This document shows positions 8,798 through 17,552 of a stretch of DNA of 52,312 bases, one piece after another; the first letter of the stretch is position 1, and each line of letters begins with the position of its first letter. Below the pieces are notes generated by a model that did not search any database, was not told the DNA's origin, and saw nothing but the letters and a program-made list of their open reading frames with translations. This stretch comes from JAQIBY01 sp046546095 (GTDB taxonomy: Bacteria > Bacteroidota > Bacteroidia > Bacteroidales > ML635J-15), in contig JBKGYK010000013.1 of the NCBI GenBank assembly GCA_046546095.1, positions 1 to 52,312 of the forward strand, read 5' to 3'. The position numbers were made by a program, and so were the translations under genes.

Positions 8798-9625
8798 ATG
8801 AACAGCAAAGATTTATTTGAACAAATCAGGAAAAAGAAATCATTTTTGTGTGTAGGCCTTGATTCTGACATAAAAAAGATTCCACCCCACCTAAAAGACA
8901 GGGATGACCCGCTTTTCGAATTCAATAAGGCCATCGTGGATGCTACCGCCAGATATTCTGTAGCATACAAGCCCAATCTGGCATTTTATGAAAGCCTTGG
9001 CTCCAACGGACTGATTTCACTGGAAAAAAGTCTGAAATATATCCGCACCAATCATCCTGATCTCTTTGTGATTGCTGATGCTAAGCGCGGTGATATCGGG
9101 AACACATCAGCACTGTATGCAAGAGCATTTTTTGAGAGAATGGACTTTGATGCTGTCACTGTTGCACCATATATGGGAGAGGATTCTGTATCTCCTTTCC
9201 TGGGATACGATGGCAAGTGGGTCATTTTGCTTGCTCTTACCTCCAATAAAGGAGCTGATGATTTTCAGTATCATTCCGATCAGGGCGAAAAGCTTTTTGA
9301 AAGTGTGCTTACAAAATCCCAAAACTGGGCAAACAAGGACCAAATGATGTATGTTGTCGGAGCCACAAAGGCAGAAATGCTTGCTGATATCCGTAAAATC
9401 GTACCTGATCACTTTCTCTTAGTCCCCGGCGTAGGCGCACAGGGAGGCAGCCTTGAGGCCGTAGCCGAACACGGCATGAACAAGCAGTGCGGCCTGCTGG
9501 TAAATTCATCCAGAGGCATTATTTTTGCTTCCGCTGATGAGGATTTTGCCGAAAAAGCTGGTGAAAAAGCCCATGCGCTTCAGGAACAGATGGAAAGCTT
9601 GCTGGGCCAAGCAAATCTAACCTGA
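8798..9625 (+). CDS. pyrF: Orotidine 5'-phosphate decarboxylase (subfamily 2)
   Basis: 275 aa. It catalyses the last step of UMP synthesis, decarboxylation of OMP. The catalytic Asp-Lys-Asp array is seen in DAKRGDIGNT (D94, K96, D99). LCVGLDSD at the N-terminus and LVPGVGAQGG near the C-terminus, which holds the phosphate, are typical. Length matches the longer subfamily 2 enzymes found in Bacteroidota and actinobacteria rather than the E. coli form. It follows prfA by 11 bases and is probably co-transcribed. Its stop is 24 bases from the stop of the convergent gene on the other strand, and no terminator hairpin was found between them. Confidence 0.95.
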   Translation: MNSKDLFEQIRKKKSFLCVGLDSDIKKIPPHLKDRDDPLFEFNKAIVDATARYSVAYKPNLAFYESLGSNGLISLEKSLKYIRTNHPDLFVIADAKRGDIGNTSALYARAFFERMDFDAVTVAPYMGEDSVSPFLGYDGKWVILLALTSNKGADDFQYHSDQGEKLFESVLTKSQNWANKDQMMYVVGATKAEMLADIRKIVPDHFLLVPGVGAQGGSLEAVAEHGMNKQCGLLVNSSRGIIFASADEDFAEKAGEKAHALQEQMESLLGQANLT

Positions 9626-9648
9626 TTTTCTGCTTTGCGTTAATGGTT

Positions 9649-10899
9649 TTATTCAGGCTTTAGTGTTTTCAACAAACCACCTTTTTTGATACCAGGTTTC
9701 CATAGGTAAGTATTATCACTTTCGTTCCTGAAGAAGCCGGTATTCTCATCAAACAGGATTTCTATCCGCTGATCTGACTCCGTTTTAAAAGGCTTTATGG
9801 TATAATCATAATCAAAAGCATGTAGAATATCCTGAATATCTTTTGCCTGATCATGCAGCGACTTTCTGTTAAATTTATCTTTTAGAAAATCCTGAATATC
9901 AGATTCAGCAGCTTTCACCACCTCATTTTCCGGAAAATATGTTTGTTTTCGTTCATTTAACGCATCATATACAGCCTTAACCTCCAGAACATCTTCATCC
10001 GGCTCCCCGGATTTGGAGGGTTGTGCCTGATATTCTTTTAGCATTACGCGGAACTCATCAATGGCCACCATCAGGTTATGCCTCATTATCTCCTTATTGT
10101 TGTCTGTAATGTACATGAGTTTATCGTAAAACTTTTGAATATCCATCGCTGAACGAGGATGTACGTACACCTTGAAACGAAAGGGATTAAACTCTGATGT
10201 GATCTTCACTGACACTTTTATCAGAGCACAATTCTCCGGTTTTCGCTTTTCTACCACATCAAAATAATACCGTTTCCTTTCCTTTTTTTCGGAAAAGGAC
10301 TCAAGGTAAAAATCCACGTTGGAAAACAAGTCAGTCTCTCCGACCTGTAAGGGAACCCGTACACTGATGCTCATGTATGGATAAATCGTTTTACTTAAGG
10401 TGGGATACCATATGTTATTGATGATATTTTCCACAGGAGATGCCTTGATTTTACCTAGCTTATATTCCTCCGGCAATAAAAACCAGACTTTCCCGTCATA
10501 AGCCATTCCCTCAACCTGAAGAAAACCCATTTTTTCCATATGTTCTTTAAATTCCGGATATAAAGCCTCATTCTGCTTGTCGGTACCGGTAAGCTCTGCA
10601 AAACACTTAAACTGAAAACCCTGTCGGGGATTGCTTGTTACCCTGATTCCAACAATGGCCTCCCCTGGATTTTTGCTTTTGTACTCCTTAAACTTCATGA
10701 CTTTGTTTTCAATTTTGGTACCTTCCCCGCCATCACGAATATACAGCATCTTCCAGCTCACTTTTTCATAATCTGGAACTCGCAGATAAATCCTGACAAA
10801 GCTTTTGTTGGTCCACCAGTAAATAAAGCCCAGAATACCGCCCGCAGTTAAAAAATTGGCGACAATACTGAGAATCTTATCCATGTTTTCAATATCCAT
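9649..10899 (-). CDS. Membrane-anchored protein of unknown function
   Basis: 416 aa, not recognised. One hydrophobic helix near the N-terminus (about residues 12-30, with NFLTAGGILGFIYWW) is followed by a soluble, charged region of about 380 residues. That region mixes beta-rich stretches (VGIRVTSNP, YPYMSISVRVPL) with a lysine/glutamate-rich helical part toward the C-terminus. There is no signal peptidase site, lipobox or catalytic motif that I can recognise. It is transcribed alone, leftward, from a likely promoter at 10926-10956. It lies between the purM-prfA-pyrF group and a decayed TonB fragment, which suggests an accessory, poorly conserved spot. The alternative start at the sixth codon cannot be excluded. 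Confidence 0.75.
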   Translation of the reverse strand: MDIENMDKILSIVANFLTAGGILGFIYWWTNKSFVRIYLRVPDYEKVSWKMLYIRDGGEGTKIENKVMKFKEYKSKNPGEAIVGIRVTSNPRQGFQFKCFAELTGTDKQNEALYPEFKEHMEKMGFLQVEGMAYDGKVWFLLPEEYKLGKIKASPVENIINNIWYPTLSKTIYPYMSISVRVPLQVGETDLFSNVDFYLESFSEKKERKRYYFDVVEKRKPENCALIKVSVKITSEFNPFRFKVYVHPRSAMDIQKFYDKLMYITDNNKEIMRHNLMVAIDEFRVMLKEYQAQPSKSGEPDEDVLEVKAVYDALNERKQTYFPENEVVKAAESDIQDFLKDKFNRKSLHDQAKDIQDILHAFDYDYTIKPFKTESDQRIEILFDENTGFFRNESDNTYLWKPGIKKGGLLKTLKPE

Positions 10900-10925
10900 A
10901 AGGCAGTGAATTGGTTATCAGGATC

Positions 10926-10956
10926 GAAAGATAGTTAAAAATGCATATCGGGACAA
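10926..10956 (-). promoter_or_regulatory. Probable promoter of the unknown membrane protein
   Basis: On the minus strand TTG (10956-10954), a 20-base spacer and TATCTTTC (10933-10926) match seven of eight positions in the -7 box pattern TAnnTTTG. It leaves a leader of about 20 bases before the ATG at 10899. Confidence 0.45.
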
Positions 10957-11075
10957 GAACATGTTGTGTTTTATGAATAAGCAGTGCATATTTTAAAACG
11001 GGGTTTCCCGATGCTCGAAAATCACTGCTATTTATTGCACCATCAGTTATTATTGTCAAATTATTTACTTAGGGT

Positions 11076-11447
11076 GAATTTGATGATATACGAACCATCC
11101 GTGATGAAGACGGCAATCCCACAGAAATTGTTTTCCCAGATAAATTGGGTACATGACAAACCATTATATCCGGTTGAAGATGCAGCTATACTGATACACC
11201 TTTCTAAAAACACAAGTTCCCCGGAAATAGCCTGGTGAAATGATCATTGAAGACAAGGATTTTTTGCAGTTTATTATCACTAAAACAGGCAAAGGCTACG
11301 ATAATGAGGTTGTAAGTAAGGTTCACAGCATTCCTGACAATGAGGCGATGCACGTGATTGCCGGTTAGCAAGACAGGAAGCCCGCGGCTCATAAAGGCAA
11401 ACCTGTAAACGTCAACTACTTCTTACCCATTAATTTCAAACTGTACT
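11076..11447 (+). pseudogene. Decayed TonB C-terminal domain (energy-transducer TonB remnant)
   Basis: Three consecutive frames give pieces of one TonB-like C-terminus. Frame 3 (from 11076) reads DDIRTIRDEDGNPTEIVFPD before a stop. Frame 1 (from about 11155) reads PLYPVEDAAILIHLSKN then SSPEIA, matching the usual phrase of the type 'FPGGEEAL...YPEIA'. Frame 2 (from about 11243) reads FLQFIITKTGK, EVVSKVHSIPDNEAM, then an internal TAG at 11366-11368, then HKGKPVNVNYFLPINFKL and a final TAA. The order, spacing and ending are those of Bacteroidota TonB proteins. At least two frameshifts and an internal stop make it non-functional. The N-terminal part of the gene was not found upstream. The rest of the stretch between 10957 and 11519 holds nothing else that I can recognise. 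Confidence 0.75.
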
Positions 11448-11519
11448 AAATAGAGCTGCCAGCAGATAAATTCAAACATATGCGCAGCGTGTGTGTTTTT
11501 TTGATAAATGGAAGATATT

Positions 11520-12251
11520 ATGCACATTTACATTGGCTGCAGTGGTTATCATTACAAAGAATGGAAGGACAGCTTTTATCCTGCCGATCTTAAAAAAAAG
11601 GACTGGTTATCTTATTACGCTAAACAATTTAATACGGTTGAAATCAACAACAGTTTTTACAATCTGCCGGACCGGGATAAAATCAAACACTGGCTGGACC
11701 AGACACCGGAAACGTTCCGGTTTAGTTTTAAGGCCAATCGTTACCTCACTCACATGAAAAAGTTAAAGGCAGATAATAAGTTTCGCCAGCGCATGGACGA
11801 CTTTTTCCGTGCCCTTAAACCGGCTGAAAAACGCATCAGCAATATCCTCTGGCAATTACCGGGCAACCTTCATAAAAATCCGGAACGACTTGAAAGCTTT
11901 GCTAATCTGCTGGATAATCCTTACAACAATGTAATTGAATTCCGGCATGCATCCTGGTTTGATGATGAGATTTATGATATGCTTCGTTCACACAGTATTG
12001 GCATTTGTATGCTGTCTTCTCCTGCAGATTTACCGGAAAAGGTGATTGCAACAGGAAAATCAGCCTACCTCAGGTTTCATGGAAAAGAAGAATGGTACAA
12101 TCACAAATACAGCAAACAAGAGCTTGGAAACTGGAAGATGCGTTTAAACAAGCTCAAAGAAGTCAGGAATTTATTTATCTACTTCAACAACGACCAACAT
12201 GCTTATGCTCCCAAAAATGCGATTGAGATGACAGAGATGTTCAACCGTTAA
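11520..12251 (+). CDS. DUF72 (YecE-like) family protein
   Basis: 243 aa from ATG 11520 (ATG 11508 adds four residues). The family has a TIM-barrel fold and no firmly established role. The signatures are visible: IGCSGYHYKEWKDSFYP at the N-terminus, FNTVEINNSFYNLP, FRFSFKANRYLTH, the conserved EFRHASW near residue 140 and YLRFHGK at about residue 185. It is convergent with the glycosylase gene; the two stop codons share bases (TTAA at 12248-12251). DUF72 genes often lie beside DNA-repair genes, as here, but that is only context. Confidence 0.9.
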   Translation: MHIYIGCSGYHYKEWKDSFYPADLKKKDWLSYYAKQFNTVEINNSFYNLPDRDKIKHWLDQTPETFRFSFKANRYLTHMKKLKADNKFRQRMDDFFRALKPAEKRISNILWQLPGNLHKNPERLESFANLLDNPYNNVIEFRHASWFDDEIYDMLRSHSIGICMLSSPADLPEKVIATGKSAYLRFHGKEEWYNHKYSKQELGNWKMRLNKLKEVRNLFIYFNNDQHAYAPKNAIEMTEMFNR

Positions 12252-13027
12252 TACTTTTTCTGACATGCCGGACACAACCATGTTCCGCGGCCTGCCAGTT
12301 TGATTTTCTGCAGTTCGCCGTCACAGCGTGGACAGGATGCTCCTTCTCTGCGCCTGGGCAACAACCAGGAATCCGGAAACTCAGAAATATTTGCATGCCG
12401 CTCTATGGCCATATTCAGGACATAGCGCATTTTTTTGTACAGCCGGTGCATATCATCATCACCAAGCTTAGCAATACTTTGCCGTGGATGTATGCGGGCA
12501 TGAAACAAAATCTCATCAGAATAAACATTTCCGATACCGGAGATTATATCCTGATCGGTCAGGGCAGATTTTACCATGGATTTTTTTTCTTTCAGAGCAG
12601 ATATAAACGCATCCTCATCCATATTCAGGGCATCGGGTGCAGGTACTTCTTTGTTGATGTAACTTTCCTTATCATCAACAAGCCTGATATGTCCCAGTTT
12701 TCGGGTACAAGTGTAATGCAGGACCTTTCCACTCTCTGTCATCAGGCTGAATTTGGTGTGTTCAGGTTCTGCATCATCTTTGGAAAAACAGTGCAATTCA
12801 CCAGTCATGCCGAAATGCATGGCCAGTATTCCGTCACCTACGGATACCAACAGGTGCTTTCCTCTACGGGTAGCATCTTTGATGGTTTTATTCTTCAGTT
12901 TTGTACTCCCCTTTTTTTGTGAGAAATCCACAAAATCCGCATCTCTTACTGTGACGCCGGAAATTTTTTTGTTTGCGCATTTACCGGCTTCACGTCTAAA
13001 CATTTCAATATCTGGTAATTCAGGCAT
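12248..13027 (-). CDS. Formamidopyrimidine-DNA glycosylase/endonuclease VIII family protein
   Basis: 259 aa. Members remove oxidised bases and cut the abasic site by beta/delta elimination. The protein begins MPELPDIE, giving the catalytic proline (residue 2) and glutamate (residue 3). RRGKHLL supplies the conserved lysine of the beta-hairpin. The helix-two-turn-helix segment is seen in DIISGIGNVYSDEILF. The C-terminal zinc finger is intact, with CPRC and CPAC pairs 20 residues apart, ending CQKKY. Which lesion is preferred (Fpg/MutM or Nei type) cannot be settled from sequence. It is the last gene of the leftward group polX-ligA-pps-fpg, 11 bases after pps. Confidence 0.9.
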   Translation of the reverse strand: MPELPDIEMFRREAGKCANKKISGVTVRDADFVDFSQKKGSTKLKNKTIKDATRRGKHLLVSVGDGILAMHFGMTGELHCFSKDDAEPEHTKFSLMTESGKVLHYTCTRKLGHIRLVDDKESYINKEVPAPDALNMDEDAFISALKEKKSMVKSALTDQDIISGIGNVYSDEILFHARIHPRQSIAKLGDDDMHRLYKKMRYVLNMAIERHANISEFPDSWLLPRRREGASCPRCDGELQKIKLAGRGTWLCPACQKKY

Positions 13028-13038
13028 ATGGCTCTTGT

Positions 13039-15423
13039 TTATTTGTTCTTGTGATTATTTTCTGCTTTGACAATGTTTTCTATGCCCCGGGCCACTGCAT
13101 CCGGGTTGAAGGAGATGCTGTGAATTCCCTGGTCAACCAGGAATCCGGCAAATTCCGGAAAATCACTGGGTGCCTGTCCACACAAGCCGATTTTTTTATC
13201 GTTTTCTATGGCCTTTTTAATTGCCATGCTGATCAGAGATTTCACCCCGACGGTCTGTTCATCAAACAAATCACTTACAATCTCCGAATCCCTGTCAAGG
13301 CCGAGACTTAGCTGTGTCAGGTCATTGGAACCGATGGAAAAACCGTCAAATATTTCCGCAAATTCATCAGCCATCATCACATTGTTGGGTATTTCGGTCA
13401 TTACATAAACTTCCAGCCCGTTTTCCCCTTGTTTCAGGCCATTATCCGCCATTGCCTCCAGTACCTTTTTCCCTTCTTCCGGTGTTCTGCAAAAAGGTAT
13501 CATCAATTTGACATTATCAAGACCCATATCATCCCGCACTATTCTCATTGCTTCACATTCCATGGCAAATCCGTCGCGGTAGTTCTCATGATAATACCGG
13601 GATGCGCCTCTGAAACCCACCATTGGATTCTCTTCTTTGGGCTCAAACTCTTGGCCTGCAATAAGTTCAGCATATTCATTGGATTTAAAATCACTCATCC
13701 TGACAATGACATCTTTGGGATAAAAGGCAGCGGCAATACTTGCAACGGCCTGGGAAAGTTTTTCAGTAAAAAATGATTTTTTGTCATCATAAGCATGGGT
13801 TATTTTTTCGATTTCCTTTTTTGCCTTTTCATCCTCAAGCCGGTCAAAATGCACCAGTGCCATTGGATGGATTTTTATGGCGCTATTGATGACAAATTCC
13901 AGGCGCATCAGACCAACCCCGTCCACCGGTAGCATGGCATTGTTAAAAGCAGAATCAGGGTTGGCAAGGATAAGCATGACTTCAGTTCCGGGTTTTCCCA
14001 GTTTATCTACATCAATTTCCTTTTCTTCCCATTCGAGCTTACCATCAAATATTTTACCCTCTTTACCCCCTGCACAGGATACAGTAACTTCCTGCCCGTC
14101 CTGAAGTTTTTCCGTGGCATTTTCCGTTCCAACTACTGCAACAGCCCCCAGTTCACGGGCAACAATGGCTGCATGACTGGTACGCCCGCCGCTGTTGGTA
14201 ATGATGGCTGCTGCCTTTTTCATGACCGGATCCCAATCTGGATTGGTGATTTCTGTAACCAACACATCACCTTCCTCGATTTTATCAGATTCCTCGGGTG
14301 ATTCCAGAATTTTAACCGTACCTGCTGCGATTTTATTACCAATACCTGTTCCTGAAACCAAGGGATCACCGCTGTCCTCTTTGAGAGTATAACTTTTAAG
14401 TTTTTTATCAGTTTCTTTCGATGAATGCACTGTTTCAGGACGTGCCTGAACGATATAAAGATCTCCGGAATTTCCGTCTTTTGCCCATTCAATATCCATG
14501 GGTTTATCATAATGAGATTCTATGCTAAGGCACCACCGGCCCAGGGTGAGGAGTTCCTTGTCTGAAAGCACAAATTGCTCCTGCTTATCTTTTGGCGTAT
14601 CAATGTTTTTGGTTGATGTATTGTCTGCCTCATCAGTGTAAACCATGGTTTTGGCTTTGGAACCCATGCGCTTTGAGAGTATGGCTTTTTTGTCCTTTTC
14701 CAGGGCGTTTTTGTACAAATAAAATTCATCGGTAATAACAGAGCCCTGCACCACATTTTCACCCAGGCCCCAGGCACCGTTGATAAGCATCACTTTATCG
14801 AAACCGCTATCCGGATCAATGGTAAAAGCGACCCCTGCAGAGGCTTTATCGGAGCGCACCATTTTCTGTACTCCTACCGACAATGCTACCTTCATGTGAT
14901 CAAAATCATTTTTCTCACGATACTCAATTGCCCTGTCGGTAAAGAGCGATGCAACGCATTTTTTCCATGCTTTCAGAAGTTCTTCTTCGGTTTTGATGTT
15001 GAGATAGGTTTCATGTTGTCCGGCAAAACTGGCGTCGGGCAGGTCTTCAGCTGTAGCACTGCTTCGCACGGCCACACTTTCCAGTGATTCATCGCGTTCT
15101 TTCAGATGTTTGTATGCATCCAGTATGGCATTCTCCACCTCTCCGGGAATGGAAGCATCCATCATCAGCTTGCGGCAGGTTTCACCGGCCTTTTTTAAGG
15201 CATCATCACCCTCCACGTCTTTTAGTGCATCTGCAAGTTGATCCGTAATATTATTGTCGCTCAGGAACTGACGGTAAGCTTTCGCAGATGTGGCAAATCC
15301 ATCAGGAATACGGATGCCTTTTGATGAAAGCGTGGTGTACATTTCGCCAAGGGAAGCGTTTTTCCCTCCAACTTTATCCGTCATCGAATTATCCAGATTC
15401 TCAAAATTATATATCAGTTTCAT
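13039..15423 (-). CDS. ppsA: Phosphoenolpyruvate synthase
   Basis: 794 aa, the same size as the E. coli enzyme (792). It makes PEP from pyruvate and ATP, releasing AMP and phosphate. The N-terminal ATP-grasp domain contains GGKNASLGEM and AVRSSATAEDLPDASFAGQ. The swivelling domain carries the phosphorylated histidine in GGRTSHAAIV (about H417). The C-terminal PEP/pyruvate barrel has GVGLMRLEFV, SIGSNDLTQL and the catalytic cysteine in LCGQAPSD (about residue 748). It is complete with no anomalies. It sits between ligA and the glycosylase gene and is probably co-transcribed with them. A PEP synthase regulatory protein is not adjacent. Confidence 0.96.
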   Translation of the reverse strand: MKLIYNFENLDNSMTDKVGGKNASLGEMYTTLSSKGIRIPDGFATSAKAYRQFLSDNNITDQLADALKDVEGDDALKKAGETCRKLMMDASIPGEVENAILDAYKHLKERDESLESVAVRSSATAEDLPDASFAGQHETYLNIKTEEELLKAWKKCVASLFTDRAIEYREKNDFDHMKVALSVGVQKMVRSDKASAGVAFTIDPDSGFDKVMLINGAWGLGENVVQGSVITDEFYLYKNALEKDKKAILSKRMGSKAKTMVYTDEADNTSTKNIDTPKDKQEQFVLSDKELLTLGRWCLSIESHYDKPMDIEWAKDGNSGDLYIVQARPETVHSSKETDKKLKSYTLKEDSGDPLVSGTGIGNKIAAGTVKILESPEESDKIEEGDVLVTEITNPDWDPVMKKAAAIITNSGGRTSHAAIVARELGAVAVVGTENATEKLQDGQEVTVSCAGGKEGKIFDGKLEWEEKEIDVDKLGKPGTEVMLILANPDSAFNNAMLPVDGVGLMRLEFVINSAIKIHPMALVHFDRLEDEKAKKEIEKITHAYDDKKSFFTEKLSQAVASIAAAFYPKDVIVRMSDFKSNEYAELIAGQEFEPKEENPMVGFRGASRYYHENYRDGFAMECEAMRIVRDDMGLDNVKLMIPFCRTPEEGKKVLEAMADNGLKQGENGLEVYVMTEIPNNVMMADEFAEIFDGFSIGSNDLTQLSLGLDRDSEIVSDLFDEQTVGVKSLISMAIKKAIENDKKIGLCGQAPSDFPEFAGFLVDQGIHSISFNPDAVARGIENIVKAENNHKNK

Positions 15424-15477
15424 TGCTTGGAATTTTCACGATTCAACATTATGTATATTTTCCCGGCAACACGTCAA

Positions 15478-17550
15478 TCATTCAATGCCACCATTTTTTA
15501 AAAGCGATGTAAAAGCCTTCTCATCAATGACTTGCACATCATGTTCTTTTGCATCTTCCAGTTTACTGCCCGGGTCTTTTCCCTTCACCAGATAATCAGT
15601 ATTGCCACTAACCGAAGAAGTAGCATTTCCACCCAGCTTTTCGATTTTTTCTTTGGCTTCATCCCGGGTATAGTTATCCAGCTCACCGGTAAGGACAATG
15701 GTCAATCCGTCCAGCACATGTGATTGTCGCCTTCCACCGGATTGTATATCAAGTCCGAGGTCCTCCATATCTGTCAGTAATTTTTGATTGTCTTCTGTGC
15801 TAAAAAAGTGTTTAATGCTTTCTGCGATTTCAGGTCCGATTTCACTCAGATTAACAAGCTCATCATAACCAGCATTACGCACTGCATCAAAATCCTCAAA
15901 TTCATCAGCCAGCAAACGTGCTACGTGCTCTCCGACATGTCTTATTCCCAGGGCATACAAATATCTGGTAAGGGATACCTTTTTTGACTTTTCAATTTCA
16001 TCTTTCAGTCTGCCTGCAGACTTATCAGCAAATCCCTCCAGTTCTTTCAGCCTGTCTTTATCAAGGCGATACAGGTCGGGCAACGTTTTAACAAACCCGT
16101 TGTCCACCAATTGCGCTGCCACTTTTTCACCAAGGCTTTCAATATTCATGGCTTTTTTGGACGCGAAATGTTCAATCCTGCCTTTCAGTTGAGCTCTGCA
16201 TGACCATCCGGCAGGACAAATGGTATAAGCTCCCTCCTGCACCACTTCAGTATTGCATACCGGACAGTGTTTTGGCATGGAGAATTCTTTACCGCGTTTT
16301 TTACTTTTCTCAACACGCTCTGTCACTTCCGGAATGACATCACCGGCGCGTTCTACACGAACTTTATCGCCCGGACGCACGTCTTTCTTTTTTAGTTCCT
16401 TCTCATTATGCAGGCTGGCACGACTCACAGTAACACCGCCAATTTCCACAGGATCAAGCAGGGCTACCGGTGTAAGAATTCCTGTTCTGCCTACCTGGAC
16501 CACAATATCCCGTAATTTTGTAACTTCTTTTTTTGCCCGAAATTTCCAGGCAAAAGCCCATCTGGGATTCCGCTCACGTGTGCCGAGCTTTTCGCGCATG
16601 GACAGATCATCCAGTTTAATAACCACTCCGTCAATCTCATATGGTAGATTTTCCCGTTGATCAGCAATGGTATTATAGTATGTTTTTATCTCGCTGAATG
16701 TTTTGCATTTTTTTGATTTATCATTGATGTGAAAACCCCATGTTTCCAGTTTTTTTCGCACATCGTGATGATAATCAGATTCCACATCTCCGCTGTTCAT
16801 AATTTCATATACAAAAATATCCAGGGGTTTGTCGGCAACCTTTTTGGAATCCAGTTGCCTTACCAGGCCTGCTGCTGCATTTCTGGCATTTGCAAACGCG
16901 TCCTTCCCATTCTCTATTCGCTCTTTATTCAGTTTTTCAAATCCATCCAGAGGCAGGAACACTTCTCCCCGAACAGCCAGGGTAGCCGGCATTTCATCTT
17001 TATTTTTCAGTCGCAGCGGCAGAGAACCGATTGTTTTTGCATTTTTCGACACATCCTCACCGGTGATGCCATCGCCACGGGTTGCTGCATAGGAGAATTC
17101 CCCATTCTCATAAACAATTTCAAGCGAGAATCCGTCAAATTTTGGTTCAAGGATAAAAACGGGCTTGTCCTCTTTTGATTTTTTTTGCACATCCTCAAAA
17201 AAGCTCTTAACTTCTTCTTCCTCAGGGGATGACTTGAGGCTGAGCATAGGTTTTACATGATCTTTCTTTTTCAGAGAGTCAAGAGGGGGAGCACCAACTT
17301 TTTTTGTCGGGGAGGTATCAGAATCCAGGGAAGGAAATTCTGTTTCCAGCTTTTGAAGTCTGTCAAAGAGGCGATCATAGGCTTTGTCACTGATATCCGG
17401 ATCATTTTCAACATAATACAGATGGTTGTGATGTTCGATTGCTTCACGCAAGTCTTCAAGCTCGGCAGAAGCATGCTTTTTGTTCATATTTTCCGGATTA
17501 TCAAAATCAGGAAAAGGGGTTTTCATGTATGGATTTTTCTGTTTTCCCAT
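15478..17550 (-). CDS. ligA: NAD+-dependent DNA ligase (divergent LigA)
   Basis: 690 aa from ATG 17550, which lies 2 bases after the polX stop; an upstream ATG at 17586 would overlap polX by 34 bases. The enzyme seals nicks using NAD+. Domains in order: Ia helical domain (HHNHLYYVENDPDISDKAYD), adenylation domain with the lysine nucleophile in EPKFDGFSLE (about K137), OB fold, a four-cysteine zinc finger (CPVC, then CPAGWSC), helix-hairpin-helix repeats (GIRHVGEHVARLLADEF) and a C-terminal BRCT domain (TIVLTGELDNYTRDEAKE, NTDYLVKGKDPGSKL). The KFDGFSLEIVYENG motif differs from the KYDG/KLDG form usual in housekeeping LigA and resembles accessory LigA proteins. I therefore suspect a second, transferred ligase, but only the rest of the genome could show that. 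Confidence 0.92.
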   Translation of the reverse strand: MGKQKNPYMKTPFPDFDNPENMNKKHASAELEDLREAIEHHNHLYYVENDPDISDKAYDRLFDRLQKLETEFPSLDSDTSPTKKVGAPPLDSLKKKDHVKPMLSLKSSPEEEEVKSFFEDVQKKSKEDKPVFILEPKFDGFSLEIVYENGEFSYAATRGDGITGEDVSKNAKTIGSLPLRLKNKDEMPATLAVRGEVFLPLDGFEKLNKERIENGKDAFANARNAAAGLVRQLDSKKVADKPLDIFVYEIMNSGDVESDYHHDVRKKLETWGFHINDKSKKCKTFSEIKTYYNTIADQRENLPYEIDGVVIKLDDLSMREKLGTRERNPRWAFAWKFRAKKEVTKLRDIVVQVGRTGILTPVALLDPVEIGGVTVSRASLHNEKELKKKDVRPGDKVRVERAGDVIPEVTERVEKSKKRGKEFSMPKHCPVCNTEVVQEGAYTICPAGWSCRAQLKGRIEHFASKKAMNIESLGEKVAAQLVDNGFVKTLPDLYRLDKDRLKELEGFADKSAGRLKDEIEKSKKVSLTRYLYALGIRHVGEHVARLLADEFEDFDAVRNAGYDELVNLSEIGPEIAESIKHFFSTEDNQKLLTDMEDLGLDIQSGGRRQSHVLDGLTIVLTGELDNYTRDEAKEKIEKLGGNATSSVSGNTDYLVKGKDPGSKLEDAKEHDVQVIDEKAFTSLLKNGGIE

Positions 17551-17552
17551 AG

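Noticed and set aside
10984..11238. 84-codon open frame read as an intact small gene
   Set aside because: Only its last third is protein-like and that part matches the middle of a TonB domain whose remainder lies in other frames, so it was treated as part of a pseudogene.
12395..12922. Open frame of 175 codons on the plus strand
   Set aside because: It is antisense to the glycosylase gene, whose catalytic and zinc-finger motifs are intact.
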